NCBI GenBank assembly: GCA_902538695.1
Contig: CACBGC010000027.1
Coordinates: 1-10,733 of the forward strand
Direction: 5' to 3'
Length of the DNA stretch: 10,733 nucleotides
Source of the DNA: an uncultured Synechococcaceae cyanobacterium
GTDB taxonomy: Bacteria > Cyanobacteriota > Cyanobacteriia > PCC-6307 > Cyanobiaceae
The notes under the pieces were generated by a model. It was not told the origin of the DNA. It did not search any database and saw nothing but the letters and a program-made list of their open reading frames with translations. Made by a program: the position numbers and the translations under genes. Below are positions 1 to 6,697 of this stretch, piece by piece. The stretch's first letter is position 1. Every line of letters begins with the position of its first letter.

Positions 1-2507
1 AACAAACTGTCTCAAACAGACCTGGTTCTCCCAATCGACCTGGCATGCCCAATAGGCCTGGTTTAAGAAACAAACCTTCGGATCAAGGCAGACCTGGCTC
101 ATTTAATAGGCAAGGCAATCCCAATAGACCTGGTTCTCCCAACAGACCTGGCATGCCCAATAATAGGCCTGGTTCTAAATTCAATGGCCAAAATTCTTCT
201 GGGATAAGGAAGCCAGTATCACCTAACGAACTTTTACAACTTCAAAAAAATAGTAACTCTGATAAAGACAATCTAGGTAAAAAGAATAACGCAAAACAAA
301 ATATCGATGCACTCAAGCAGAAGGCGAAAGCGCCTAATATTCGTCCAAATGCTACTCCAAGTTCCAAAAAACCTCCTCATAGAGCATTTTCAAATAGTTC
401 AAAGAAACCTGGAAAGACAGACTGGGACGATAGCGCAAAACTTGAAGCACTAAGAAGCAAAAATCCCCAAAAACAAAGACAGAAAGTTCATATTATCGGT
501 GAAAATGATGATTCACTTACATCTGAAACCAGTGGATATTCAGGTGAAAAAATTTCAATCCTGTCGGCTAGTTTGGCGCGTCCTAAGAAAGAAAAGGCTA
601 ATGACTCCAAATCTCAAAAAACTATTAAACAACTTAAAAAGAAGAAAAAAGAAACTACTAGACAAAGGCAGAAAAGGAGAGCAATGGAATTAAAGGCTGC
701 CAAAGAGGCCAAACAAGTAAGACCTGAAATGATAATAGTACCGGAAGATAATTTAACTGTTCAAGAATTAGCTGATAAATTAAGCCTTGAAAGTTCTGAA
801 ATAATAAAATCTCTTTTCTTCAAAGGCATAACTGCAACTGTTACTCAATCACTAGACTTAGCAACTATTGAAGCAGTAGCTGAAGAATTTGGTGTACCTG
901 TTTTGCAAGATGATATCCAAGAAGCGGCTGAAAAGACAGTAGATATGATTGAATCTGATGATGTTGATAATCTAATAAGAAGACCACCTGTAATTACAGT
1001 GATGGGTCATGTAGATCATGGAAAAACGAGTCTTTTAGATTCCATCAGAGAATCAAGAGTAGCTTCGGGGGAAGCGGGGGGCATCACTCAACACATAGGA
1101 GCTTATCAAGTTGAATTTGAACATGAATCTCAAAAGAAAAAATTAACTTTTCTTGATACCCCTGGTCATGAAGCCTTTACTGCAATGAGAGCAAGGGGTA
1201 CTAAGGTTACAGATGTAGCAGTTCTTGTAGTTGCTGCAGATGATGGTTGCAGACCTCAAACACTTGAAGCTATAAGTCATGCAAGAGCTGCAAAAGTACC
1301 AATTGTTGTTGCAATCAATAAAATTGACAAAGAAGGGGCATCTCCAGACAGAGTAAAGCAGGAACTATCAGAAAAAGATTTAATTGCTGAAGATTGGGGA
1401 GGAGATACCGTAATGGTTCCAGTAAGTGCTATCAAAAAACAAAACATTGATAAATTGCTCGAAATGATTTTATTAGTTTCCGAAGTTGAAGATCTACAAG
1501 CTAACCCTGATAGATTTGCAAAAGGTACTGTTATTGAAGCCAACTTAGACAAAGCTAAAGGGCCTGTGGCTACTTTGCTAGTACAAAATGGGACATTAAA
1601 ATCTGGAGATGTTTTAGCTGCAGGTTCAGTCCTTGGAAAAATTAGAGCAATGGTTGATGAAAATGGTAATAGAATCAAAGAGGCAGGACCATCATTCCCA
1701 GTAGAAGCTCTAGGATTCAGTGAAGTGCCCACAGCAGGAGATGAATTCGAAGTCTACCCTGATGAGAAAACAGCTCGAGCAATTGTAGGAGAAAGGGCAA
1801 CTAACGCTAGAGCTATAAAATTAGCTCAGCAAATGGCCTCTAGAAGAGTCAGCTTATCATCCTTATCAACTCAAGCAAATGATGGAGAACTAAAGGAATT
1901 AAACTTAATTCTCAAAGCTGATGTTCAAGGTAGTGTTGAAGCGATATTAGGATCACTAGAACAATTGCCAAAAAATGAAGTTCAAGTCAGAGTTCTCCTT
2001 TCTGCGCCTGGAGAAATAACTGAGACAGACATAGATCTCGCTGCTGCATCTGGGTCAGTAATAATTGGGTTTAATACCTCATTGGCATCTGGCGCGAAAA
2101 GAGCAGCTGATGCCAATGACGTTGATATAAGAGAATATGAAGTAATTTATAAACTCTTAGAAGATATTCAATTAGCAATGGAAGGACTTCTTGAACCTGA
2201 TCTTGTTGAAGAATCTTTAGGAAAAGCCGAAGTTCGAGCAACTTTTGCAGTTGGCAAAGGAGCTATCGCAGGATGTTTTATTCAAACTGGAAAATTACAA
2301 AGGAATTGCTCTCTAAGAGTTTTGAGATCAGATAAAGTAATTTTTGAGGGTAATTTAGACTCACTAAAAAGATCTAAAGATGATGTAAAAGAAGTAAATA
2401 CAGGATTTGAATGTGGAGTTGGTTGCGACAAATTTTCTTCATGGAATGAAGGAGACGTTATCGAGGCCTTTAAATTTGTTACTAAAAAAAGGACACTATC
2501 TCAATAG
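1..2507 (+). CDS. infB: Translation initiation factor IF2 (partial, N-terminus outside window)
   Basis: This GTPase places initiator fMet-tRNA on the 30S subunit and promotes 50S joining. The frame is open from base 3 to the TAG at 2505-2507 with no start of its own, so the gene begins upstream; about 834 codons are visible. Cyanobacterial IF2 is usually over 1000 residues, so perhaps a quarter is missing. Numbering residues from the ATG at 45: residues 1-228 are a disordered, Pro/Asn/Lys-rich region; an IF2_N-type domain starts near 229 (MIIVPEDNLTVQELADKL); the G domain follows RRPPVITVMG, with G1 GHVDHGKT at 321-328, GGITQHIG (G2), DTPGHEAF at 371-378 (G3, including the catalytic-type His375), NKID at 425-428 (G4) and VSAIK (G5). 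Domains II-IV fill the rest, including LKADVQGSVEAILGSLEQLP. The ATG at 45 lies inside a repeat and is not a plausible start. The gene converges on the DUF3493 gene with a 15-bp gap and no visible terminator. Confidence 0.98.
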   Translation, partial: QTVSNRPGSPNRPGMPNRPGLRNKPSDQGRPGSFNRQGNPNRPGSPNRPGMPNNRPGSKFNGQNSSGIRKPVSPNELLQLQKNSNSDKDNLGKKNNAKQNIDALKQKAKAPNIRPNATPSSKKPPHRAFSNSSKKPGKTDWDDSAKLEALRSKNPQKQRQKVHIIGENDDSLTSETSGYSGEKISILSASLARPKKEKANDSKSQKTIKQLKKKKKETTRQRQKRRAMELKAAKEAKQVRPEMIIVPEDNLTVQELADKLSLESSEIIKSLFFKGITATVTQSLDLATIEAVAEEFGVPVLQDDIQEAAEKTVDMIESDDVDNLIRRPPVITVMGHVDHGKTSLLDSIRESRVASGEAGGITQHIGAYQVEFEHESQKKKLTFLDTPGHEAFTAMRARGTKVTDVAVLVVAADDGCRPQTLEAISHARAAKVPIVVAINKIDKEGASPDRVKQELSEKDLIAEDWGGDTVMVPVSAIKKQNIDKLLEMILLVSEVEDLQANPDRFAKGTVIEANLDKAKGPVATLLVQNGTLKSGDVLAAGSVLGKIRAMVDENGNRIKEAGPSFPVEALGFSEVPTAGDEFEVYPDEKTARAIVGERATNARAIKLAQQMASRRVSLSSLSTQANDGELKELNLILKADVQGSVEAILGSLEQLPKNEVQVRVLLSAPGEITETDIDLAAASGSVIIGFNTSLASGAKRAADANDVDIREYEVIYKLLEDIQLAMEGLLEPDLVEESLGKAEVRATFAVGKGAIAGCFIQTGKLQRNCSLRVLRSDKVIFEGNLDSLKRSKDDVKEVNTGFECGVGCDKFSSWNEGDVIEAFKFVTKKRTLSQ
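15..173 (+). repeat. NRPG-type coding repeat in the IF2 N-terminal region
   Basis: A 16-codon block (15-62, NRPGSPNRPGMPNRPG) recurs as a 17-codon block at 123-173, offset by exactly 36 codons. The second copy carries one extra Asn (MPNNRPG). The stretch between them holds degenerate copies (GRPGSFNRQGNP). The nucleotide match is close too, for example cctggttctccc at 21-32 and 129-140. The repeats are in frame and lie in the part of IF2 that is disordered and highly variable in cyanobacteria. Copy number probably changes by slippage or recombination. More copies may lie upstream of the window. Confidence 0.8.
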
Positions 2508-2522
2508 TTTTTAAGTAACTTA

Positions 2523-2759
2523 TCAATCTTTATTCCTATCGTAAAATAATAATGTAGGGAAAATAATACAAGCACCTAATTGTATAAGAAGGTTATTTTG
2601 CTGTAATTCACTTCCACTTGCAATTTTGGAAAGCATTATTAAAAGTCCTAGAAATGCCGAACCACTAAAAGCTATCCATAATATTTTCCTTAATCCCTTA
2701 AAAGGAGTTTGGGATTCCTTCAATAGTTTCTTTTTTAATTCAGGATCTATTTTTGACAT
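2523..2759 (-). CDS. DUF3493 family small membrane protein
   Basis: This is a 78-residue protein from the ATG at 2759. An in-frame TTG at 2771 would add four residues, but the ATG is preferred. The N-terminus is charged (SKIDPELKKKLLKES), followed by the family-type motif TPFKGLRKILWIAF at 18-31. Two hydrophobic helices follow at about 26-46 and 57-72, and the end is short and polar (DRNKD). The motif and the two-helix layout match DUF3493, a family of cyanobacteria and plastid-bearing eukaryotes whose biochemical role I do not know. A thylakoid or plasma membrane location is inferred from the helices. It is convergent with infB and divergent from the tRNA-Thr gene, with 53 bp between them that must hold both promoters. 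Confidence 0.82.
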   Translation of the reverse strand: MSKIDPELKKKLLKESQTPFKGLRKILWIAFSGSAFLGLLIMLSKIASGSELQQNNLLIQLGACIIFPTLLFYDRNKD

Positions 2760-2812
2760 AAATTCTTTCAATTATAAAATTAAGTCTATATGAAAATATC
2801 AATATTTATATT

Positions 2813-2884
2813 GCCGGTATAGCTCAGCGGTAGAGCAACTGTCTCGTAAACAGTAGGTCATTGGTTCAATTCCAATTATCGGCA
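2813..2884 (+). tRNA. tRNA-Thr(CGU)
   Basis: This 72-nt gene folds as a complete cloverleaf. The acceptor stem GCCGGTA pairs with TATCGGC (one G-U pair), with discriminator A at 2884. The D arm is GCTC-AGCGGTA-GAGC. The anticodon stem ACTGT/ACAGT encloses the loop CTCGTAA, giving anticodon CGT, which reads ACG threonine codons. The T arm is ATTGG-TTCAATT-CCAAT. The 3' CCA is not encoded and would be added after transcription. It lies alone between the DUF3493 gene and the AT-rich gap, and no terminator hairpin is visible just downstream. Confidence 0.97.
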
Positions 2885-3191
2885 TTTCAAAAGCATATTA
2901 AAACAAGAATTATTTTTATAGTTTCGAAACTTATGTATTATTTAAAGCTTTTTTGTTACCTCAAATATTTTGTTTATGCAAAATATCTACATTGTTTTGA
3001 TGAAGGGTTTAAATCCTTCCAGTTAAATGGATTAAAAAATTAAAAATAAAATCACTTACAATTTTTGTATGATTTCTGATATTTGAAATTTGGAAATTTT
3101 CATTAGTATTTTCTTAATATTTTTAATTTCGCCAAATTAGTAATAAAGTAGTTAGATTCTTAATGTGACATATTCATCTGAATTTCATAGT
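2885..3191. other. AT-rich intergenic gap, no supported gene
   Basis: About 307 bp lie between the tRNA and the chosen radical SAM start. I see a perfect 12-bp palindrome, AGTTTCGAAACT at 2920-2931, and a weak hairpin GAAGG/CCTTC at 3002-3019 with an 8-nt loop. A frame giving a Phe/Tyr/Leu-rich peptide runs to 3043, but it begins inside the tRNA and looks like AT-rich noise. The right part should hold the radical SAM promoter. TANNNT-like hexamers are frequent there (for example around 3138-3150), but none stands out. Confidence 0.6.
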
Positions 3192-4811
3192 ATGAATTTT
3201 AATTTTGGATTCACAAAAATAAATAAAAAAAAATACCACAGGCAGAACTATGGGAAAATTCTTACTGTAAGACTTCCCTGCAATCCAATATTTCCTATAG
3301 GACCTATTTACTTAACCGACCACGTACATAAATATTTCCCAAGTATTGAACAGCAATTTATTGATCTAGCAATAATTCCATCTAATAAAGTTTACAAATA
3401 TTTAGCTAGAAAAATTGATCAATTTAGACCTCACCTAATAATATTTTCCTGGAGAGATATACAAATTTATGCACCTGTCGATGGAAGAAGTGGAAATCCT
3501 CTACAAAACTCTTTTGAAGTTTTTTACTCAAAAAATATCCTTAAAAAAATTAGAGGTTCTTGGGGAGGATTAAAGTTAATTGCATCTCATTATGGAGAGA
3601 TATATAGAAATACCTCTTTAGTCAAGATGGGACTAAAAAGAGCACAAAAATATAACAAAGATGTAAAAGTAATTTTAGGTGGTGGTGCTGTTAGTGTCTT
3701 CTATGAACAATTAGGAAATCTACTTCCTAAAGGAACCGTAATTTCTGTTGGTGAGGGAGAAAATCTTATAGAGAAAATCATTAAGGGAGATTCTATAGAG
3801 GAAGAAAGATGTTATCTTGCTGGACAAAAACCTCGGAACAAATTAATACATGAACAACCATCAGGCATTATTAAAACTGCCTGCGATTATAAATACATTA
3901 AATCAATATGGCCTGAATTTAATTGGTATATAGAAGGTGGAGATTACTATGTAGGGGTGCAAACAAAAAGAGGTTGTCCTCATAATTGTTGTTTCTGTGT
4001 TTATACAGTTGTTGAGGGAAAGCAGGTTCGCGTCAATCCTGTTAACGAAGTAATCAAAGAAATGAAGCAATTATATGATCTTGGAGTTAGAGGTTTTTGG
4101 TTTACAGATGCGCAGTTTATTCCAGCCAAAAAACACATCGAAGATGCAAAAAAACTTTTGCAAGCTATAAAGGATCAAGGCTGGGACGATATTAATTGGG
4201 CTGCTTACATCAGAGCAGATAATATCGATGCTGAGCTGGCTCAGCTTATGGTTGATACAGGTATGAGCTATTTTGAAATCGGTATTACTTCAGGATCTCA
4301 AGAACTTGTTAGAAAAATGAAGTTAGCGTATGACCTTGAAACTGTGTTAAATAACTGCAGAATGCTAGTCCAATCAGGTTTCAAGAATCATGTTTCAGTC
4401 AATTATTCATTTAATGTTTTTGATGAAACGCCAAGCACTATAAGACAAACAATTGCTTACCATAGAGAATTAGAAAATATTTTTGGTAAAGGCTTAGTTG
4501 ATCCAGCTATTTTCTTTATAGGTTTACAGCCTCACACTCTTCTTGAGAAATACGCCTTAGATAATAAAATTCTGAAGCCAAATTATAATCCAATGAGCAT
4601 GATGCCCTGGACTGCTAGAAAACTTCTATGGAATCCAGGCTCACTAGGGGAAAAACTTGGTCAGGTTTGTTTAGAAGCTTTTGATAATCCAGAAGATGAA
4701 TTCGGTAAAACTGTTATCAACATTCTTGAAAGAGAATATGGAAAGTCTTCCTTAAAAGAGTCCTTAAAAGTCCGCCCCTTATCAGAAAGAAAATTAGCTC
4801 ATGCTAAATAA
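3192..4811 (+). CDS. Radical SAM protein with B12-binding-like N-terminal domain
   Basis: A protein of about 539 residues from the ATG at 3192. A GTG at 3165 would give 548; neither has a Shine-Dalgarno, and the first recognisable block (KILTVRLPCNPIFPIGPIYL) lies downstream of both. Residues about 20-200 resemble the Rossmann-like B12-binding domain that precedes many radical SAM cores, with the glycine strand-loop GGGAVSVFYEQLG and the closing ISVGEGENLIEKII. The canonical cobalamin-ligand motif DxHxxG is not seen. The radical SAM core follows, with its iron-sulfur motif in RGCPHNCCFC (C262, C266, C269 from the ATG; CxxxCxxC) and then VNPVNEVIKEMKQLYDLGVRGFWFTDAQF and EIGITSGSQELV, both typical of the B12-type radical SAM group. 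The substrate cannot be assigned. Such proteins are often auto-annotated as BchE-like cyclases, which I would not adopt. The gene ends 12 bp from the converging clpS. Confidence 0.88.
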   Translation: MNFNFGFTKINKKKYHRQNYGKILTVRLPCNPIFPIGPIYLTDHVHKYFPSIEQQFIDLAIIPSNKVYKYLARKIDQFRPHLIIFSWRDIQIYAPVDGRSGNPLQNSFEVFYSKNILKKIRGSWGGLKLIASHYGEIYRNTSLVKMGLKRAQKYNKDVKVILGGGAVSVFYEQLGNLLPKGTVISVGEGENLIEKIIKGDSIEEERCYLAGQKPRNKLIHEQPSGIIKTACDYKYIKSIWPEFNWYIEGGDYYVGVQTKRGCPHNCCFCVYTVVEGKQVRVNPVNEVIKEMKQLYDLGVRGFWFTDAQFIPAKKHIEDAKKLLQAIKDQGWDDINWAAYIRADNIDAELAQLMVDTGMSYFEIGITSGSQELVRKMKLAYDLETVLNNCRMLVQSGFKNHVSVNYSFNVFDETPSTIRQTIAYHRELENIFGKGLVDPAIFFIGLQPHTLLEKYALDNKILKPNYNPMSMMPWTARKLLWNPGSLGEKLGQVCLEAFDNPEDEFGKTVINILEREYGKSSLKESLKVRPLSERKLAHAK

Positions 4812-4823
4812 TAAATTCACTAG

Positions 4824-5144
4824 TTATGAATCCTCTTTCTCAATTGAACTAGAAATTCCTTTGGATTTTAATGATTCTGAATAGAATTCCGCTGGCTCTA
4901 AATCACAAACAATTACCAAACCTACACCCGTATTATGTGCCTCTAGCATAATAGCGATTGCATCTTGTTCGCTTAATTGCGGCACAACTTCCCGTAGGGA
5001 AATAGTGACATACTCCATAGAATTAACTGGATCATTATGAAGTAAAACCTTATATTTTGGAGATTTATTTTTTAATTCAGCAGGTTTCTTTTCAATCACT
5101 GCTGAATTATTACTTGAACTTTGTTCTAACTTTATAGATTGCAT
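4824..5144 (-). CDS. clpS: ClpS, adaptor of the Clp protease
   Basis: A 106-residue protein from the ATG at 5144. ClpS delivers proteins with destabilising N-terminal residues (N-degrons) to the Clp protease by docking on the ClpA/ClpC-type unfoldase. The first 30 residues form a polar, flexible tail; the folded domain begins at YKVLLHNDPVNSMEYV. Asn37, Asp38, Met43 and His70 align by eye with the substrate-pocket residues of Escherichia coli ClpS (Asn34, Asp35, Met40, His66). The second pocket aspartate (Asp36 in E. coli) is Pro39 here. Cyanobacteria often have more than one ClpS and I cannot say which type this is. It lies 31 bp downstream of dapL on the same strand, so the two are probably co-transcribed. 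It converges with the radical SAM gene across 12 bp. Confidence 0.93.
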   Translation of the reverse strand: MQSIKLEQSSSNNSAVIEKKPAELKNKSPKYKVLLHNDPVNSMEYVTISLREVVPQLSEQDAIAIMLEAHNTGVGLVIVCDLEPAEFYSESLKSKGISSSIEKEDS

Positions 5145-5175
5145 TAAAATTTTAGATTCTAAATTGTACTAATAA

Positions 5176-6402
5176 TTATATATGAATTATTCTTTCCATT
5201 GCATCCATGACGTTTGATCGTGAGTTAAATGCTGATAAACGAAAATAACCCTCTCCTGATAATCCAAATCCGCTCCCAGGTGTTCCCACTACACTAACTT
5301 TTTGGAGAAGGAAATCAAAAAAGTCCCAAGATGTCATATGATCAGGAACTTTAATCCAGATATAAGGAGCATTGTCTCCGCCATAAACTTTATATCCTGC
5401 ATTCTGAAGTTTATTTTTCATGATTTTTGCATTTTCCATATAAAAATCAATTAAACCTCTTACCTGTTTCTTCCCTTCAAGAGAATATACAGCCTCTGCT
5501 CCTCTCTGAACAACATAACTTACTCCATTAAACTTAGTAGATTGTCTCCTATTCCAAAGAGACCATAAGTCTATTTCCTCATTTTTTGAGTTCAAACCTT
5601 TAAGATTTTTAGGTATTACTGTAAAAGCACATCTAACACCAGTGAATCCTGCATTCTTTGAAAAAGATCTAAATTCAATTGCACAATCCTTTGCTCCCTC
5701 AATCTCATATATAGAATGTGGGACATCATTATCTGTAATAAATGCTTCATAAGCTGCATCAAAAAGTATTATAGATTTGTTTTGAAGGGCATAATCAACC
5801 CACTTCTTCAATTCTTCTTTATTAATTGTTGCTCCAGTCGGATTATTAGGAAAACAAAGATATAAAATATCAACTTTTTTTTCAGGTAGATCTGGCAGAA
5901 AGTTATTCCCCTCGTTAATTGCAAGATATGTCAATCCTTGATAAGTACCATTCTCAAGAGCATCTCCAGTTCTACCTGTCATAACGTTACTATCTACATA
6001 AACTGGGTAAACAGGATCTGTTACGGCAATTGAATTATCCTTTCCAAGAATATCTAAAATATTGCTACTATCGCATTTAGAACCATCTGAAACAAAGATT
6101 TCTTCTGGTGAAATTTGACAGCCTCTAGAATTAAAATCATGCTCAGATATTTTTTCTCTGAGCCAAGAATAACCTTGTTCTGGTCCATAACCTCTAAAAC
6201 CATCTTGAGTTCCCATATCATTTAAAGCTTTACCCATAGCTTCAATACATGCTCTAGGTAACGGTTCTGTAACATCTCCTATGCCAAGCTTAATAATTTC
6301 AGCACTATTGTTTGATTGAGAATATATTTTTACCCTTTTCGCAATTTCAGGAAATAAGTAGCCTGCTTTGAGTTTTAAATAATTTTCGTTTACTTGAACC
6401 AC
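5176..6402 (-). CDS. dapL: LL-diaminopimelate aminotransferase
   Basis: A 408-residue PLP enzyme converting tetrahydrodipicolinate plus glutamate to LL-diaminopimelate in one step. This bypasses the acyl route (DapD/DapC/DapE) to lysine and the peptidoglycan cross-linking residue. The start is a GTG at 6402, giving MVQVNENYLKLKAGYLFPEI as in cyanobacterial DapL; no other nearby start keeps this end. Visible fold-type I signatures are GIGDVTEPLP (41-50), DGFRGYGPEQGY (67-78), SDGSKCD (105-111), CFPNNPTG (183-190, with PLP-contacting Asn187), FDAAYEAF (214-221, with Asp215 and Tyr218) and SFSKNAGFTGVR (246-257), with Lys249 as the Schiff-base lysine. Length and motifs fit the DapL family and distinguish it from aspartate aminotransferase. 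It is divergent from rne and likely the first gene of a dapL-clpS unit. Confidence 0.97.
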   Translation of the reverse strand: MVQVNENYLKLKAGYLFPEIAKRVKIYSQSNNSAEIIKLGIGDVTEPLPRACIEAMGKALNDMGTQDGFRGYGPEQGYSWLREKISEHDFNSRGCQISPEEIFVSDGSKCDSSNILDILGKDNSIAVTDPVYPVYVDSNVMTGRTGDALENGTYQGLTYLAINEGNNFLPDLPEKKVDILYLCFPNNPTGATINKEELKKWVDYALQNKSIILFDAAYEAFITDNDVPHSIYEIEGAKDCAIEFRSFSKNAGFTGVRCAFTVIPKNLKGLNSKNEEIDLWSLWNRRQSTKFNGVSYVVQRGAEAVYSLEGKKQVRGLIDFYMENAKIMKNKLQNAGYKVYGGDNAPYIWIKVPDHMTSWDFFDFLLQKVSVVGTPGSGFGLSGEGYFRLSAFNSRSNVMDAMERIIHI

Positions 6403-6479
6403 TTTAGATAAAAAATATTACCAATATTAGAATAATGTATCAACGTGCTTTAGTGGTAATTAGATGTTAATATTATCCT

Positions 6480-6511
6480 AGTTATGATTAATTTAAGAGA
6501 TAATCATAGCT
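6480..6511. repeat. 11-bp inverted repeat upstream of rne
   Basis: AGTTATGATTA (6480-6490) pairs with TAATCATAGCT (6501-6511) around the loop ATTTAAGAGA. The inner eight pairs are perfect, then come one T-G pair, a G-C and an A-T. It lies about 190 bp before rne and about 70 bp before dapL, so it could be an operator or a stem in the rne leader. Inverted repeats of this size do occur by chance in DNA this AT-rich. Confidence 0.45.
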
Positions 6512-6640
6512 GTTAATTCAATTTCAATTAGTTTGAAAATCGTTTAAAGCTTTATAAATTGCATACTTCTATCGCTATTAACTTTATTAATTCTAAAAGT
6601 AAATCACAATAGCTAAAAAATTGCTTTACTAAAAGATAAA

Positions 6641-6662
6641 ATCTAATTCTTTGAATTTAGAT
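6641..6662 (+). repeat. Hairpin close to the rne start
   Basis: ATCTAATTC (6641-6649) and GAATTTAGAT (6653-6662) can pair with one bulged T around a 3-nt TTT turn. The hairpin sits 35 nt before the rne ATG, where it would be in the leader of any long rne transcript. It is made almost wholly of A-U pairs, so its stability as RNA is doubtful. Confidence 0.35.
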
Positions 6663-6697
6663 AATTTTCAAAATCCAAATCATTCATAATCAAATAT

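Larger units (their letters stand above)
6403..6697. promoter_or_regulatory. Divergent dapL/rne intergenic region
   Basis: This 295-bp AT-rich region must contain the promoters of dapL (leftward) and rne (rightward). No open frame here deserves a gene call. It holds two inverted repeats, entered separately. Several TANNNT-type -10 hexamers occur on both strands, for example CATAAT at 6685-6690 just before rne and TAATAT copies near dapL, but no convincing -35 pairing can be made. From knowledge of the group, rne of Prochlorococcus MED4 has a long 5' leader and a second, leader-less mRNA form induced during cyanophage P-SSP7 infection. Whether this sequence behaves the same way is inference. 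Confidence 0.5.

Noticed and set aside
1277..1732. Long minus-strand frame opposite infB (151 codons)
   Set aside because: It lies fully antisense to the conserved IF2 G domain and domain II; the open frame follows from infB codon composition and has no family match I can recognise.
2920..2931. Perfect palindrome AGTTTCGAAACT as a regulator site
   Set aside because: A few 12-bp palindromes are expected by chance in a window this long, it does not match a site I know (not the cyanobacterial LexA or NtcA pattern), and the symmetry does not extend.
2861..3043. Plus-strand reading frame giving a 60-residue Phe/Tyr-rich peptide
   Set aside because: It starts inside the tRNA-Thr gene, has no ribosome site or recognisable family, and its composition is what AT-rich non-coding DNA gives.
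5171..5191. AATAATT/AATTATT inverted repeat at the dapL stop as a terminator
   Set aside because: Seven A-T pairs with a 7-nt loop are too weak, there is no U-tract, and clpS follows on the same strand.
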